Translations under genes and position numbers: made by a program | NCBI RefSeq assembly: GCF_014646875.1 | Contig: NZ_BMOC01000009.1 | Span: forward strand, 1-64,000 | Length of the DNA: 64,000 bases | Origin: Halobellus salinus | GTDB lineage: Archaea; Halobacteriota; Halobacteria; Halobacteriales; Haloferacaceae | Direction: 5' to 3' | Notes under the pieces: model-generated | What the model was told of the DNA's origin: nothing | The model's input: only the letters and a program-made list of their open reading frames with translations | The model's database searches: none | In this document: positions 35,114 to 44,469 of the stretch, one piece after another | Numbering within the stretch: the stretch's first letter is position 1 | Layout: every line of letters begins with the position of its first letter

Positions 35114-35680
35114 ATGCGCGACGCCACACCCACCAGACGCCGGGCCCTCGCTGCGGTTGCCGGCCTCGCCGGCGTGACTGCGGGCTGTGCCGGCGGGGCC
35201 GACGACGGGTCGGAAACGGGGAGCGAGGATCCGACACCCACCGAGTCCGCCGACACCGAGTCCGCCGCGACCGACACGCCGCGGCCATCGACGGACGGTC
35301 CGGAGTTGGACCTCCGTGAGGCCAACGTCGTCGGGGTGGCGATCGAACGCGACGGCGACACCCACGACCTCGCTGTGACGCTCTACCACGACGACGACGG
35401 CGAAGAGGGGTACGCGGACTGGTGGCAGGTCGAGCGCCTCGGCGGGGAGCGGCTGGGGCGTCGTGACCTCCGCCACGCCCACTCGACCGACCCGTTCACC
35501 CGGTCGGAGACCATAGAGATTCCCGACAGCGTCGGCTGCGTGGTGGTCCGCGGGCACGATCAGACCCACGGGTACGGCGGCCGGGTCGCGGTCGTCGATC
35601 TCAACTCGGGCGCGACCCGATCGATCGACCAGGGCCCCGAGTCACAGTCCGTGGACGCCGGCGCGTGTCCGAGCCGATGA
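35114..35680 (+). CDS. Predicted Tat-exported lipoprotein
   Basis: A 188-residue secreted protein. The N-terminus TRRRALAAVAGLAGVTAGCA has twin arginines, a hydrophobic stretch and a lipobox with the Cys at about residue 25, so it is likely Tat-exported and lipid-anchored, as usual in haloarchaea. A threonine/glutamate-rich linker follows (GSEDPTPTESADTE...), then a beta-rich domain (VVGVAIERDGDTHDLAVTLY, VERLGGERLGRRDLRH, GCVVVRGHDQTHGYGGRVAV). I do not recognise the domain; it could be a small binding module. Confidence 0.82.
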   Translation: MRDATPTRRRALAAVAGLAGVTAGCAGGADDGSETGSEDPTPTESADTESAATDTPRPSTDGPELDLREANVVGVAIERDGDTHDLAVTLYHDDDGEEGYADWWQVERLGGERLGRRDLRHAHSTDPFTRSETIEIPDSVGCVVVRGHDQTHGYGGRVAVVDLNSGATRSIDQGPESQSVDAGACPSR

Positions 35681-35689
35681 AAGGTGGAG

Positions 35690-35899
35690 TCACAGCCGGT
35701 CGGTGAGCCACAGCACGAGCAGCGCCACGACGGCCAGCCCCAAGAGCGGACGGAGGGGTCCGAGCAGTTCCCTGGGGATCCCGAGAACGGTTCCGAAAAC
35801 CTCCAACACGAGCCAGGTCACGACCAACATCAACACGATCCGCAACGGGGTGCCGACGCCGAGGCTCCCCTGGTCGCGTTCCGTGTTCGGACGGCGCAC
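35690..35899 (-). CDS. Small membrane protein (DUF7554-like)
   Basis: A protein of about 69 residues from GTG 35899, with a membrane segment (TPLRIVLMLVVTWLVLEVFG) and a second one (LLGLAVVALLVLWLTDRL) after PRELLGPLRP. It resembles a haloarchaeal family I recall as DUF7554 (tentative). An ATG at 35974 would add 25 arginine/proline-rich residues; it sits so close to the only TATA-like element, which fits the SPFH gene on the other strand, that the shorter form is favoured. It converges with the lipoprotein gene. Confidence 0.62.
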   Translation of the reverse strand: MRRPNTERDQGSLGVGTPLRIVLMLVVTWLVLEVFGTVLGIPRELLGPLRPLLGLAVVALLVLWLTDRL

Positions 35900-36004
35900 A
35901 GCGGGTCGACGCGAGTCGGCGGCAACCGCCTTCGGGTGGGGGTCGCTCGCGGCGCGATGGGGCGGCCGGGACACCCTTAATGTGGTACGTTCCCAACACC
36001 CGGT

Positions 36005-37180
36005 ATGTCGAGCATCTTTCGGGAACTCGGCCGCCGCTCCGCCGGCAGTGTGCCGGGCCGGCTCCTCCCCGCGGCGGCTGCGGTCGTTGCCCTGATCCTC
36101 GTGGTTGCGACCTTCGGGACCGACCCGACGACCGTCGCCGGGATGGTCGCGCTCGCGCTGGCGGTTACGACGGTCTACAGCGCGGTCGAGGTCGTCAACG
36201 CCTACGAGAAGCGGGCGCTCACCGTGTTTGGGGAGTACCGAACGCTCCTAGAACCCGGGATCAGCTTCGTGCCGCCGTTCGTCTCGAAGACCTACACCTT
36301 CGATATGCGGACCCAGACGATCGATGTGCCGAAACAGGAGGCGATCACCCGCGACAACTCGCCGGTGACCGCCGACGCGGTCGTCTACATCCGGGTTATG
36401 GACGCCAAACGCGCGTTCCTCGAGGTCGACAACTACAAGAAGGCGGTCTCGGACCTCGCACAGACCACGCTCCGGGCCGTCCTGGGTGACATGGACCTCG
36501 ACGATACCCTCTCGGAACGGGAGGTCATCAACCGCCGGATCAACGAGGAACTCGACGCACCTACCGACGAGTGGGGGATCCGCGTCGAAAGCGTGGAGGT
36601 GCGATCGGTCAAACCAAGCCGGGACGTCGAGGACGCTATGGAACAGCAGTCCTCCGCGGAGCGCCGCCGCCGAGCCATGATCCTCGAAGCCCAGGGACAG
36701 CGCCGCTCGGCCATCGAGACCGCCCAGGGCGAACAGCAGTCGAACGTGATCAGCGCCCAGGGAGAGAAACAGGCGTCAGTGCTCCGTGCCCAGGGCGACG
36801 CTGTCGCGACGGTGCTCCGCGCCCGCGCCTCGGAGTCGATGGGCGAACGCGCGATCGTCGACCGCGGGCTGGAGTCGCTCGAGCGGATCGGGACGTCGCC
36901 GTCGTCGACCTTCGTGCTCCCACAGGAACTCACCAGCCTGCTGGGGCGGTACGGCCGGGGACTCACCGGTTCCGACGTCCAGGAGTCCGCCGGACTCGAG
37001 AGCCTGGAGTTCGACGCGGAGACCCGGAAACTCCTCGGGCTCGACGACATCGACGAGATCATCGCGGCGGTTGAGGACGCCGAGGCCGGCGACGCCGTCG
37101 GTGACCTCGACGGTCGAGAAGGCGAGGCCGCGGCCGACGTGGACCTGAACCTCGAAGAATCCTACGAGTCGACGCGGTAG
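36005..37180 (+). CDS. SPFH/band-7 (stomatin-prohibitin) protein
   Basis: A 391-residue membrane-anchored scaffold protein. Two hydrophobic segments lie near the N-terminus (about 19-42 and 44-60). The SPFH domain follows: EKRALTVFGEYRTLLEPGIS, RTQTIDVPKQEAITRDNSPV, VTADAVVYIRVMDAKRAFL, TTLRAVLGDMDLDDTLSERE. Then come an alanine/glutamine-rich coiled coil (EAQGQRRSAIETAQGEQQSN) and an acidic tail. Such proteins organise membranes or regulate membrane proteases; no NfeD or protease partner is adjacent. CCTTAATG about 25 bases upstream is the likely TATA element. Confidence 0.92.
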   Translation: MSSIFRELGRRSAGSVPGRLLPAAAAVVALILVVATFGTDPTTVAGMVALALAVTTVYSAVEVVNAYEKRALTVFGEYRTLLEPGISFVPPFVSKTYTFDMRTQTIDVPKQEAITRDNSPVTADAVVYIRVMDAKRAFLEVDNYKKAVSDLAQTTLRAVLGDMDLDDTLSEREVINRRINEELDAPTDEWGIRVESVEVRSVKPSRDVEDAMEQQSSAERRRRAMILEAQGQRRSAIETAQGEQQSNVISAQGEKQASVLRAQGDAVATVLRARASESMGERAIVDRGLESLERIGTSPSSTFVLPQELTSLLGRYGRGLTGSDVQESAGLESLEFDAETRKLLGLDDIDEIIAAVEDAEAGDAVGDLDGREGEAAADVDLNLEESYESTR

Positions 37181-37255
37181 CGGCGGCCGAACGCGGGAGC
37201 GCGCCACGACACAGGTGACCCGTAGCGCGTGGAGTCCCCGTGGACGCCGTCGTGC

Positions 37256-37328
37256 GGATCGTTGTGGTCAATTATCGGTCACTGCCGGAAGCGAGCCGGC
37301 GACGATCGGTAATTCGTCACGACGATCC
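37256..37328. repeat. Palindromic intergenic repeat, copy 1
   Basis: The arms GGATCGTTGTGGTCAATTAT and (reverse) GGATCGTCGTGACGAATTAC form an imperfect 73-bp palindrome between the convergent SPFH and uvrB genes. A related repeat is at 50707-50788. Confidence 0.75.
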
Positions 37329-37331
37329 TGA

Positions 37332-39473
37332 TCAGTCCTCGCGACCGGCGTCGTCCGCCGGCAGGTCGTCGGGGCCGCCGCCGACCGGCACCCCACCCAG
37401 CGGATCCTCGCCGGGATCGACACCGTCGTCGCCGCGGGCACCGTCGTCGTCCTCGCGGATCCCGAACTCCCCTCGGAGTTCGCGGATCCGGTCGCGGATG
37501 TCGGCCGCGAGCTCGAACTCGAGGTTGTCGGCGGCCTCCTCCATGCGTTCTTCCAGGTACGCGATCTGCTCGCGGGCCTCCTCGTCGTCGGTCGGTTCGT
37601 CGGTCGTCGAGCGCTCGCTCCGGTCGCCGCTGCCCGGAAGCGTGGTCTCGCCGACCGCCTTCTCGATGGTCTTGGGCTCGAAGCCGTGCGCCTCGTTGTA
37701 CTCCCGCTGGATCCGGCGGCGGCGCTGCGTCTCCGATATCGCGGACTCGATCGAGTCCGTGGTGTCGTCGGCGTAGAGCACGACCTCCCCCGCGACGTTT
37801 CTGGCGGCGCGCCCCATCGTCTGGACCAGCGTGGTCTCCGAGCGGAGAAAGCCCTCTTGATCGGCGTCGAGAATGGCGACGAGCGAAACCTCAGGGATGT
37901 CGAGGCCCTCGCGGAGGAGGTTGATGCCGACGAGGACGTCGATGTTCCCCAGGCGGAGGTCTCGGATGAGTTCGTGTCGCTCCAAGGTGTCGGTCTCGTC
38001 GTGCATGTACGCCACGTCGACACCCGACTCCTCGAGGAACTCCGTGAGGTCCTCCGCCATCCGCTTCGTGAGCGTCGTCACGAGGACGCGCTCCTCGCGC
38101 TCGATCCGGGCGTCGATCCGGTCGAGCAGGTCGTCAACCTGTCCGGTGGCGTCGGCGACTTCGATCTCGGGGTCCACGAGGTGAGTCGGGCGGACGATCT
38201 GCTCGACGACCTGCCCGGAGTGCTCCCGCTCGTAGTCGCCGGGGGTCGCCGACACGTAGAGCGTCCGGTCGGTCTTCTCTTGGAACTCCTCGAAGGTCAG
38301 CGGGCGGTTGTCGTAGGCGGTCGGTAGCCGAAACCCGTTGTCCACGAGCGAATCCTTCCGGGATTTGTCGCCCGCGAACTGCCCGCGGATCTGCGGGAGG
38401 GTCTGGTGGGACTCATCGACGACGGTCAGGAAGTTGTCGGGGAAATAATCCAAGAGCGTGTACGGCGCCTCTCCGGACTCGCGGTCGGACATGTGCACGG
38501 AGTAGTTCTCGATCCCGGAGCAGTAGCCTGTCTCACGGAGCATTTCGATGTCAAAGGTGGTTCGTTCCTCGATGCGCTGAGCAGCCACGAGGTCGCCCTG
38601 TCGCTCGAAGTACGCCACGCGATCCTGCATCAGCCCCTCGATCTCTCCGACCGCGGTTTCGAGTTTCTCGTCCGGAATCGAATAGTGTTCTGCGGGGTGG
38701 ACAAGCGCCGCGGGTTCCTCGGAGACGACCTCGCCGGTGAGGGGGTCGAGTTTGGTAAGCCGGTCGACCTCGTCGCCCCAGAACTCAACGCGGACCGCGT
38801 ACCGGCCGTACATCGGGTACACCTCGACAGTGTCGCCGCGGACCCGGAAGGTGCCCTGCTGGAAGTCGACGTCGTTGCGCTCGTAGTTCAGGTCCACGAG
38901 CCGGGAGAGCAGGTCGTCGCGGTCGAGCCGGTCGCCGAGTTCGACGCGGAGCGCCATTTCGGTGTAGTTCGCTGGGTCGCCCAGCCCGTAGATCGCCGAC
39001 ACCGACGCCACCACGATCACGTCGTCGCGGGTGAGCAACGAGCGCGTCGCGGAGTGCCGCAGCCGGTCGATCTCCTCATTGATCGACATGTCCTTGTCGA
39101 TGTAGGTGTCGGTCTGCTCGACGTACGCCTCCGGCTGGTAGTAGTCGTAGTAGGAGACGAAATATTCTACTGCATTATCGGGGAAGAGACTCCGGAACTC
39201 CTCGTAGAGCTGCGCGGCGAGGGTCTTGTTGTGGGCGATCACCAGCGTGGGTTGTTGGAGCTCCTCGACGGTCCAGGAGACGGTGTTTGTCTTCCCCGAA
39301 CCGGTGACCCCGAGCAGGGTTTGGTTGTCCATCCCCGACTCGAACCCCGCCGCGAGCTGTTCGATCGCGTCGGGCTGGTCACCCGCGGGATCGAACGGGG
39401 CGTCGACGCGGAACGCCCGGTCGGCCGCCGGGCGGTCGGGCGACAGCGGGCCGGTTCCGGAGGTGTCACTCAT
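37332..39473 (-). CDS. uvrB: Excinuclease ABC subunit B
   Basis: Damage-recognition helicase of nucleotide excision repair. The 713-residue protein has Walker [11 protein letters not shown], the beta-hairpin [20 protein letters not shown], motif [40 protein letters not shown] and the [15 protein letters not shown] block, with a C-terminal UVR motif ([20 protein letters not shown]) before a glycine/aspartate-rich tail. ATG 39473 ([15 protein letters not shown]) is chosen; the frame is open further upstream without family similarity. uvrA and uvrC are not in the window. Confidence 0.96.
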   Translation of the reverse strand: MSDTSGTGPLSPDRPAADRAFRVDAPFDPAGDQPDAIEQLAAGFESGMDNQTLLGVTGSGKTNTVSWTVEELQQPTLVIAHNKTLAAQLYEEFRSLFPDNAVEYFVSYYDYYQPEAYVEQTDTYIDKDMSINEEIDRLRHSATRSLLTRDDVIVVASVSAIYGLGDPANYTEMALRVELGDRLDRDDLLSRLVDLNYERNDVDFQQGTFRVRGDTVEVYPMYGRYAVRVEFWGDEVDRLTKLDPLTGEVVSEEPAALVHPAEHYSIPDEKLETAVGEIEGLMQDRVAYFERQGDLVAAQRIEERTTFDIEMLRETGYCSGIENYSVHMSDRESGEAPYTLLDYFPDNFLTVVDESHQTLPQIRGQFAGDKSRKDSLVDNGFRLPTAYDNRPLTFEEFQEKTDRTLYVSATPGDYEREHSGQVVEQIVRPTHLVDPEIEVADATGQVDDLLDRIDARIEREERVLVTTLTKRMAEDLTEFLEESGVDVAYMHDETDTLERHELIRDLRLGNIDVLVGINLLREGLDIPEVSLVAILDADQEGFLRSETTLVQTMGRAARNVAGEVVLYADDTTDSIESAISETQRRRRIQREYNEAHGFEPKTIEKAVGETTLPGSGDRSERSTTDEPTDDEEAREQIAYLEERMEEAADNLEFELAADIRDRIRELRGEFGIREDDDGARGDDGVDPGEDPLGGVPVGGGPDDLPADDAGRED

Positions 39474-39599
39474 TGGCGGTCGGTTGGGCGCACACGCACT
39501 TGAGGCGGTCGGTCGCGCGCAGTAGGCCGTGAGACTGGCGACGCGCCCATCCGTCGCGTCGGTGCAACGGTTTTCTACCGGGAGGGCGTACACCGGGGT

Positions 39600-39869
39600 A
39601 TGTCACAGGACCTACTCGAAGACGCCAGCAACCGGCTACGCGTCGCCGCGGTGGAAGCCGAGGGCAACGCCCGACAGCGGCTGTACGATCAGTCCGACGC
39701 GCTCGCGACGCTCGCCGCGCAGGAACGCGGCGCCGACCACGGCCGGCTCGCCCGGCACATGCACACCCTCGCGGAACTCGCCGAGGAGACCGACGGCCCG
39801 GCGCAGGAGGCGGTCCGCGACGCTCGCTCGAAGCTCGCGACGTTCCGGGAGGGAGTCGACGGCGTCTGA
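39600..39869 (+). CDS. DUF7553-like helical protein
   Basis: An 89-residue, all-helical acidic protein ([60 protein letters not shown]). It resembles a small haloarchaeal family I recall as DUF7553 (tentative). Divergent from uvrB. Function unknown. Confidence 0.8.
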   Translation: MSQDLLEDASNRLRVAAVEAEGNARQRLYDQSDALATLAAQERGADHGRLARHMHTLAELAEETDGPAQEAVRDARSKLATFREGVDGV

Positions 39870-39991
39870 CGCTCGTCAGACAACTGTCGTCCGAATTCGG
39901 GATTTTCACGCGCCCTACCCCTTGATTTCGGGTGGAGATTGGAACCGATTCAAACGTTCGAGTCGGCAGCGAAGTCCGCTGCCGGCGACGG

Positions 39992-40606
39992 TCAACAGAC
40001 GTTTTTGGGTTTGATACCCATCGACTCCAGCGTTTCGACGTAGTCGTCGTACGCGACCGCGACCACGGTCGTGGCGGCGTCGCGAGCGGCGGCCCACGCG
40101 TCGTCGGTTCCGCAGGTCGAATCGAGCGCCTCGACAACGCGGTCGCGTTCGGTGTCGAGTTTCGAGCGGAGGTCGCGGAAGTCGGTGGCCGCCATGGGGT
40201 CGGCGTCGCCGACGAAGAAGCCAATCATCTGGCTGGCGTACTCGGAGAGGACCAGGTAGCGGCCCAGGAGGCCGCCGAGGCGGGCGGCCGGTGCGTCGAA
40301 TCCCGCCAGCGCGCCGTAGAGCAGCGGCTGGTCGTCCTGTGCCGGATCGTCGGCGACCGCGGCGGCGTGGTCGCGCGCGGCGGCCGCGAGGTCGGCGTAG
40401 AGCGCCTTCGTGGTGTCGCCCGCGTCCTCGGCCCACGCCTCGAGGACTCCCGCGAGCGCCAGCGCGTCGGTCGCGGCGGCACCCCGAACGTGTTCGCCGT
40501 CCATCTCTCCGCCCGTGAGCGCGTACATTGCCTTCGAGGAGCCGAGCCGGGAGAACTCGGTCTCGTTGTCGTCGCGCAGCTCGCTCGCAAGGTCGTCACC
40601 GTTCAT
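39992..40606 (-). CDS. Ferritin-like/rubrerythrin-like protein
   Basis: A 204-residue helical protein starting MNGDDLASELRDDNETEFSR. It resembles a haloarchaeal family with a rubrerythrin-like four-helix arrangement, sometimes labelled transcription anti-termination protein. Segments LGSSKAMYALTGGEMDGEHV, AWAEDAGDTTKALYADLAAA, YLVLSEYASQMIGFFVGDAD and TVVAVAYDDYVETLESMGIK form the helices. Classic ExxH iron ligands are not obvious, so metal binding is doubtful. The ATG at 40606 is preferred to the long upstream frame. Its promoter side now borders the 3.7-kb insertion. Confidence 0.75.
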   Translation of the reverse strand: MNGDDLASELRDDNETEFSRLGSSKAMYALTGGEMDGEHVRGAAATDALALAGVLEAWAEDAGDTTKALYADLAAAARDHAAAVADDPAQDDQPLLYGALAGFDAPAARLGGLLGRYLVLSEYASQMIGFFVGDADPMAATDFRDLRSKLDTERDRVVEALDSTCGTDDAWAAARDAATTVVAVAYDDYVETLESMGIKPKNVC

Positions 40607-40762
40607 ATGCCCCTGTTGACTGCCGGATCGCTTGTAGGCATCGACGCGCGGCGTCGGCAGCGGAGTCGCGTGCAGCGTCCCGGCTGTGAGCGAACAGTCG
40701 GCACCTCCTCTCGCCTGCGCCGGTGTGCCGAACCACCGTCGCGTTTGCAACTGATACTGTCT

Positions 40763-40777
40763 AGGGTGTCATAGAAC
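40763..40777 (+). repeat. Left terminal inverted repeat
   Basis: AGGGTGTCATAGAAC, identical to the inverted copy at 44452-44466; preceded by GATACTGTC plus one base. Confidence 0.9.
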
Positions 40778-40983
40778 TCTTATCACGGTGTTTATTTCAC
40801 GGTTAAATGACTGAATCAGCCGTGAGATCCTGCGTGCGTACTGAGTAACACCAAGGGGAGAGAGGACAAGGGATAGAATAGGATAGTCTGTTCCGACTAC
40901 CCACCCAAGCATTAACAGTAATGTTTGTGAACTATTAGGAATCAACAAGAATTATCTGTCCCTGTCTTTGTGAACAATCGATA

Positions 40984-41100
40984 ATGAAATGTGGGCGGTG
41001 TCAGAAAGACAAAGCAGTCCGCAAATACGAAGTCGATGGGTTCACGGGCTATCTCTGTGAAGAATGTGCCGAAGCCTGGGACAAAATCGCTACTGGATGA
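40984..41100 (+). CDS. 38-residue zinc-ribbon microprotein
   Basis: A short frame from ATG 40984 encodes MKCGRCQKDKAVRKYEVDGF then TGYLCEECAEAWDKIATG. Two CxxC pairs (CGRC and CEEC) spaced by 21 residues form a zinc ribbon, like the small CPxCG-type zinc-finger proteins common in haloarchaea. It lies inside the 3.7-kb element, upstream of the regulator. Such proteins are linked to regulation; no partner can be named. Confidence 0.75.
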   Translation: MKCGRCQKDKAVRKYEVDGFTGYLCEECAEAWDKIATG

Positions 41101-41627
41101 CTTTTTCCAAGTGAAATGTAGGGGGTTGAGAACGTGTGACACTTTGGATTGCCTATCCCCTTCATCTGGAGTTCTCACTGGCTAGTCTTAATTCTGTATA
41201 CGGGCTGGAATACTGATTGAGAGGTGACTCCTCTGGATTGACAACCAGTAGGTAACTGGTTCTTCGTGTGTATTACCGTTGAGCACAGTTTCGGAATATG
41301 AATCCCGGAGACTGATTAACAAGGGACGGGCGCAAACGGACAGTTGGGTATTAATGATATCCGACCAAACACAATGAACAACAGATATCACGATACCCCA
41401 ACAACCGATGGAAAACAGATCCCAGAGAGTTCGATTCGTCGTGCCCCCCTCCTCTGTAGCTCCCTACCTTCGCCTTCCCCCTTCCATTATGAAACCATCT
41501 TATCAGGAAAGATTGATACGACAACCGTAGCAACAACTGAATACGAACGGTTGAGGGGCACGGCTTCGGATCGTGAAACCGACCCTTAATTGTACATACG
41601 CAGAAATCAACAAAAGTGGTATAGACT
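41101..41627. other. Non-coding part of the 3.7-kb element
   Basis: AT-richer sequence with no frame that looks coding on either strand. The last 60 bases contain CTTAATTGTACATACG and GGTATAGACTG upstream of the regulator start, the likely promoter. Confidence 0.5.
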
Positions 41628-42053
41628 GTGAGCAAAGAATGGGAGCCAGAGAACGTGTTCGACGTCCTCGGGAGTGAGGTTGCTCGGCAAATTCTCGCGT
41701 TAGCCAGCCTCCGACCCCTGTCAGCTACCGAACTCGCCAAACACTGTGATGTCTCGGAGCCAACGATCTATCGACGGATTCACGCGCTCCAAGAATACGA
41801 TATGCTGGACGAGCAGAGAGACATCGACGATGACGGCCACCACTCCAAGCAGTTCAAAACGAATCTCAAGGAGGCACGGTTCCAGGTTGATGACGGGCAG
41901 TTCGATATCGATATCCAGCTCAAAAAGGACTATAGTGACAAATTCACGGACTTCTGGAACGATCTGGAGAAGGGAGCAGAAGACATCTCGAAGGATGCAA
42001 ACTCCAACTCGCCTCACCGTGATGGTTCATCCTCTGATCTCAGTAGTGGGTAA
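41628..42053 (+). CDS. Winged-helix (ArsR-like) transcriptional regulator
   Basis: A 141-residue protein with an N-terminal winged helix: VFDVLGSEVARQILALASLR, PLSATELAKHCDVSEPTIYR, RIHALQEYDMLDEQRDIDDD. The rest (FQVDDGQFDIDIQLKKDYSD) is a beta strand and helix seen in haloarchaeal HTH proteins paired with DUF7521 membrane proteins. The start is GTG at 41628. The next gene begins three bases after its stop, so they form an operon. Codon use is less GC-biased than in the core genes. It probably controls this operon or the secreted protein gene. Confidence 0.87.
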   Translation: MSKEWEPENVFDVLGSEVARQILALASLRPLSATELAKHCDVSEPTIYRRIHALQEYDMLDEQRDIDDDGHHSKQFKTNLKEARFQVDDGQFDIDIQLKKDYSDKFTDFWNDLEKGAEDISKDANSNSPHRDGSSSDLSSG

Positions 42054-42055
42054 CT

Positions 42056-42358
42056 ATGACTGAGCCGCCGGAGTTCTGGAGTTTCCTGATATCCAATTCT
42101 CTCTTGTTCATCGCCGGGGGAGCCTTGACACTGCTCAGCTATCGAGCTTACCTTCGCGTCCGGGAACACAGCCTCCGTCTCGCCTCAGGAGGCTTCGCGC
42201 TCATCACGTTCGGTGGACTGCTCGACATCATATATCAGCTCGGTATTCGTGGAGATTACCATCTTGGCGGACGTGAATCACTCGCGCTTCAAACGATTGA
42301 TAGCCTGCTTATTACCGCGGGACTCGTCGTGATTTTTTATGCACTCTCTCGATACTGA
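42056..42358 (+). CDS. DUF7521-like small membrane protein
   Basis: A 100-residue protein with three hydrophobic segments (about 9-29, 42-60 and 76-97): SNSLLFIAGGALTLLSYRAY, LASGGFALITFGGLLDII and TIDSLLITAGLVVIFYALSR. The pattern, with LSYRAYLRVREHSLRLASGG between segments 1 and 2, fits the haloarchaeal DUF7521 family (name from memory). It is coupled to the winged-helix gene (gap of two bases) and may act with it as a membrane signal sensor; this is inference. Confidence 0.82.
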   Translation: MTEPPEFWSFLISNSLLFIAGGALTLLSYRAYLRVREHSLRLASGGFALITFGGLLDIIYQLGIRGDYHLGGRESLALQTIDSLLITAGLVVIFYALSRY

Positions 42359-42695
42359 CTGGATACTCCGAAAACGAGTCGAAGGCCACGTTTCGGACTT
42401 GGTTGATCGTAATTCGTGGGAGTAGTCAATCGCCGTAAGTGAACGGAAATTCGATGACCGGTTATCTTCATTTAGGGCCTCCTGGTGCGAGGCTTCTCTG
42501 AACCCGCAACTGATAATGGAGATGAGGAAATTCTCAGTGGGTTCTCCGAGGTTCTATTTTCCGAGTCAAGTTCAACAAATAATCTCTTGAGATACTCGGT
42601 GCTGTTGATTCCCTTTCGATGACTCCCCGCAGTTTCGCCATTTGTAACTCTCCATCTCCTTCCTTATTGGCGGAATATGATGTCGCACGTGGATC
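42359..42695. other. Gap before the secreted protein gene
   Basis: No gene seen. CCTTATTGGCGGAATATGATG, about 20-40 bases before the next start, may contain its promoter. Confidence 0.4.
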
Positions 42696-43715
42696 ATGAA
42701 AGGACGAAAACTGGTTGCCAGTCTTGTTATCATAATGCTCTTCGTGGGCGCAACACCGATGGCCGCGCTTGCACAAGGAGCTTCAGATTCACAGCCGGTA
42801 CTACTGGATCAAGATACGAACCATATTGCGGATATCACTGTTGATGGACAACAGTACAGCGTCTACCAGCACGAGAACGTCTTCCCCTGGGCCAGTGGCA
42901 TCGACATATATACGAATAGTGAGCGGGTCACCTCAGAATCGACTGCTGAATCGGTAATTACAGCACTCGCCCAACGACGTGCCGTTCAAGGCCTCGGAGC
43001 GGAGGACATCAGTCAACTCCGCACGACATCACAGAACGCCAGCGCGGCAGCAACCAACGTATCCTCAACAGCTACAGCCATCAACGAAACCCTCGTGTAC
43101 ATAGAGCGAATGAAAACGGTCAGCGAAAACGGGACGACCGTCTATAACGCGTCAGTTGAGGCAGCACCCCAGATCTCCGAATTTAATGAAACCGCACGCG
43201 AACTATACCCAGAACTTCGCTCCTTCGACAACGATTCGGCTGCGTACCGATCGAATGCGACGGCCCTCATCAATCTACTCGAACAGCGGGAGAACGGAAC
43301 TAATGTCGATCCCCAGCAGCTCTACACCCAGTACGCAGCGACACTCGACGCGAAAAGCGATCTCTCGGATTATCTGGAATATAGCAGTATTGATGAACCG
43401 CTCTCCGTGATGGCTGGAACGAATGAGGCACTCGCAAGGAACGTGTCGTCAGTTCCCGAACGTGGAAATGAAACGGCGCAACACTTCAGGAGAGTCCATA
43501 ATGAGTCGGCTGTCGCTGCAAACCAAACCGCAGCACTCGGCATCGACAACTTCGAATTCGATGAAGCCCAAGACCGGTCCGAATCACTCGAAGAGGACTG
43601 GATGGAAGAGTGGAACTCCCGGCAGAATCCCGCATCAACAGTCTATCAGTCGATAGCAGCTATCGTGGTTATTCTTGCTGTAGTGGGTGGATACGTCGCT
43701 TGGCGTCGCCGCTGA
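42696..43715 (+). CDS. Secreted, C-terminally anchored protein
   Basis: A 339-residue protein with a Sec-type signal peptide (KGRKLVASLVIIMLFVGATP...ALAQG, cleavage near residue 27) and a C-terminal membrane helix (YQSIAAIVVILAVVGGYVAW) followed by RRR, so most of it lies outside the cell. The ectodomain is helical and rich in Asn-X-Ser/Thr sites (QNASA, INETL, YNASV, FNETA, RNVSS, HNESA), suggesting N-glycosylation. No known domain was recognised. It follows the regulator/membrane pair within the 3.7-kb element and is the likely effector of that module. Confidence 0.82.
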   Translation: MKGRKLVASLVIIMLFVGATPMAALAQGASDSQPVLLDQDTNHIADITVDGQQYSVYQHENVFPWASGIDIYTNSERVTSESTAESVITALAQRRAVQGLGAEDISQLRTTSQNASAAATNVSSTATAINETLVYIERMKTVSENGTTVYNASVEAAPQISEFNETARELYPELRSFDNDSAAYRSNATALINLLEQRENGTNVDPQQLYTQYAATLDAKSDLSDYLEYSSIDEPLSVMAGTNEALARNVSSVPERGNETAQHFRRVHNESAVAANQTAALGIDNFEFDEAQDRSESLEEDWMEEWNSRQNPASTVYQSIAAIVVILAVVGGYVAWRRR

Positions 43716-43971
43716 TTCCGTTCCAATCTTTCGATCGAAAACTGGATGAATCAGGGCGGAAAATATAGCTCACCCCGATTGAGTAAGTTCGGACAACTCA
43801 GATCCACTACCGAAACCCCTCCAAAACTCCTCAATGTATACTTCCCAAAAGTCTACACAGATCTGTTCGAGACACTGCGACTGGGGAGTATTGACAAGAT
43901 CTCGTAGGATGATCTCTGTGTGGAACTGATCGATCTGTGATCACCCTGTATTGGGCATCCTCACTCACCGA

Positions 43972-44340
43972 CTACCATTTGTAGAGCTGACCCTCGTCAG
44001 GCGGGAATTCAGTCAGGTCAATATTGCTTGGGTATGGATCAGAAACGATCTCACGGTGATCCCGAATTATCCTCGTCTTCTCCTCCTCAAAGTTTTCTAC
44101 GCCGAAGGTTCCGATGTATGCTCCTTCGGGGTACTGTTCTATATCGTGATTAGAAAGAACCCGTCGTATACGTTCCCCTGCGTCGGCTGGGAGTCGATCA
44201 ACGTGTCGTCTTAATCCATAAGCAACTAGGTCATCACCATCAGAACTACCCGCACGGATATGAACACGGGTTCGTGGATCCTTCGTGTCTATGCCAATAA
44301 TTTCCATACGCTTGTCTACAGAATCCCGACCAATATTCAT
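43972..44340 (-). CDS. Hypothetical protein in the 3.7-kb element
   Basis: A protein of 122 residues from ATG 44340 (or 111 from the ATG at 44307, MEIIGIDTKDPRTR). It looks like a soluble alpha/beta protein: RVHIRAGSSDGDDLVAYGLR, DAGERIRRVLSNHDIEQYPE, AYIGTFGVENFEEEKTRIIR. I recognise no family. It is convergent with the secreted protein gene and lies just inside the right end of the element, the place where a transposase would normally be, but it shows no DDE or other transposase motifs. Confidence 0.65.
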   Translation of the reverse strand: MNIGRDSVDKRMEIIGIDTKDPRTRVHIRAGSSDGDDLVAYGLRRHVDRLPADAGERIRRVLSNHDIEQYPEGAYIGTFGVENFEEEKTRIIRDHREIVSDPYPSNIDLTEFPPDEGQLYKW

Positions 44341-44451
44341 TTCGCTGATGGGAAGGCGGGATCGACGGACTGATCAAAGGAGCATATCACCTGAAGATCG
44401 AAAATATAGATATAAGATCTGTACTTACCGATTGAGACGGGTGTGCTAACT

Positions 44452-44466
44452 GTTCTATGACACCCT
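44452..44466 (-). repeat. Right terminal inverted repeat
   Basis: GTTCTATGACACCCT, the exact reverse complement of the left repeat; followed by one base and GATACTGTC. Confidence 0.9.
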
Positions 44467-44469
44467 GGA

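Larger units (their letters stand above)
40762..44467. mobile_element. 3.7-kb TIR-bounded cargo element
   Basis: Perfect 15-bp terminal inverted repeats AGGGTGTCATAGAAC lie at 40763-40777 and (inverted) 44452-44466. Outside them the same 9 bases GATACTGTC occur at 40753-40761 and 44468-44476, as expected of a target-site duplication. The interior is visibly AT-richer than the flanks and contains five genes, none resembling a transposase, integrase or recombinase. The target appears to be the edge of a 78-bp palindromic element, of which the remainder lies at 44470-44547. A related solitary end is at 31318. I read it as a non-autonomous transposon carrying accessory genes, mobilised in trans. 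Confidence 0.82.

Noticed and set aside
40762-44467. 3.7-kb unit as a provirus or integrative plasmid
   Set aside because: No integrase, no tRNA attachment site, no replication or capsid genes; terminal inverted repeats plus a 9-bp duplication fit a transposon instead.
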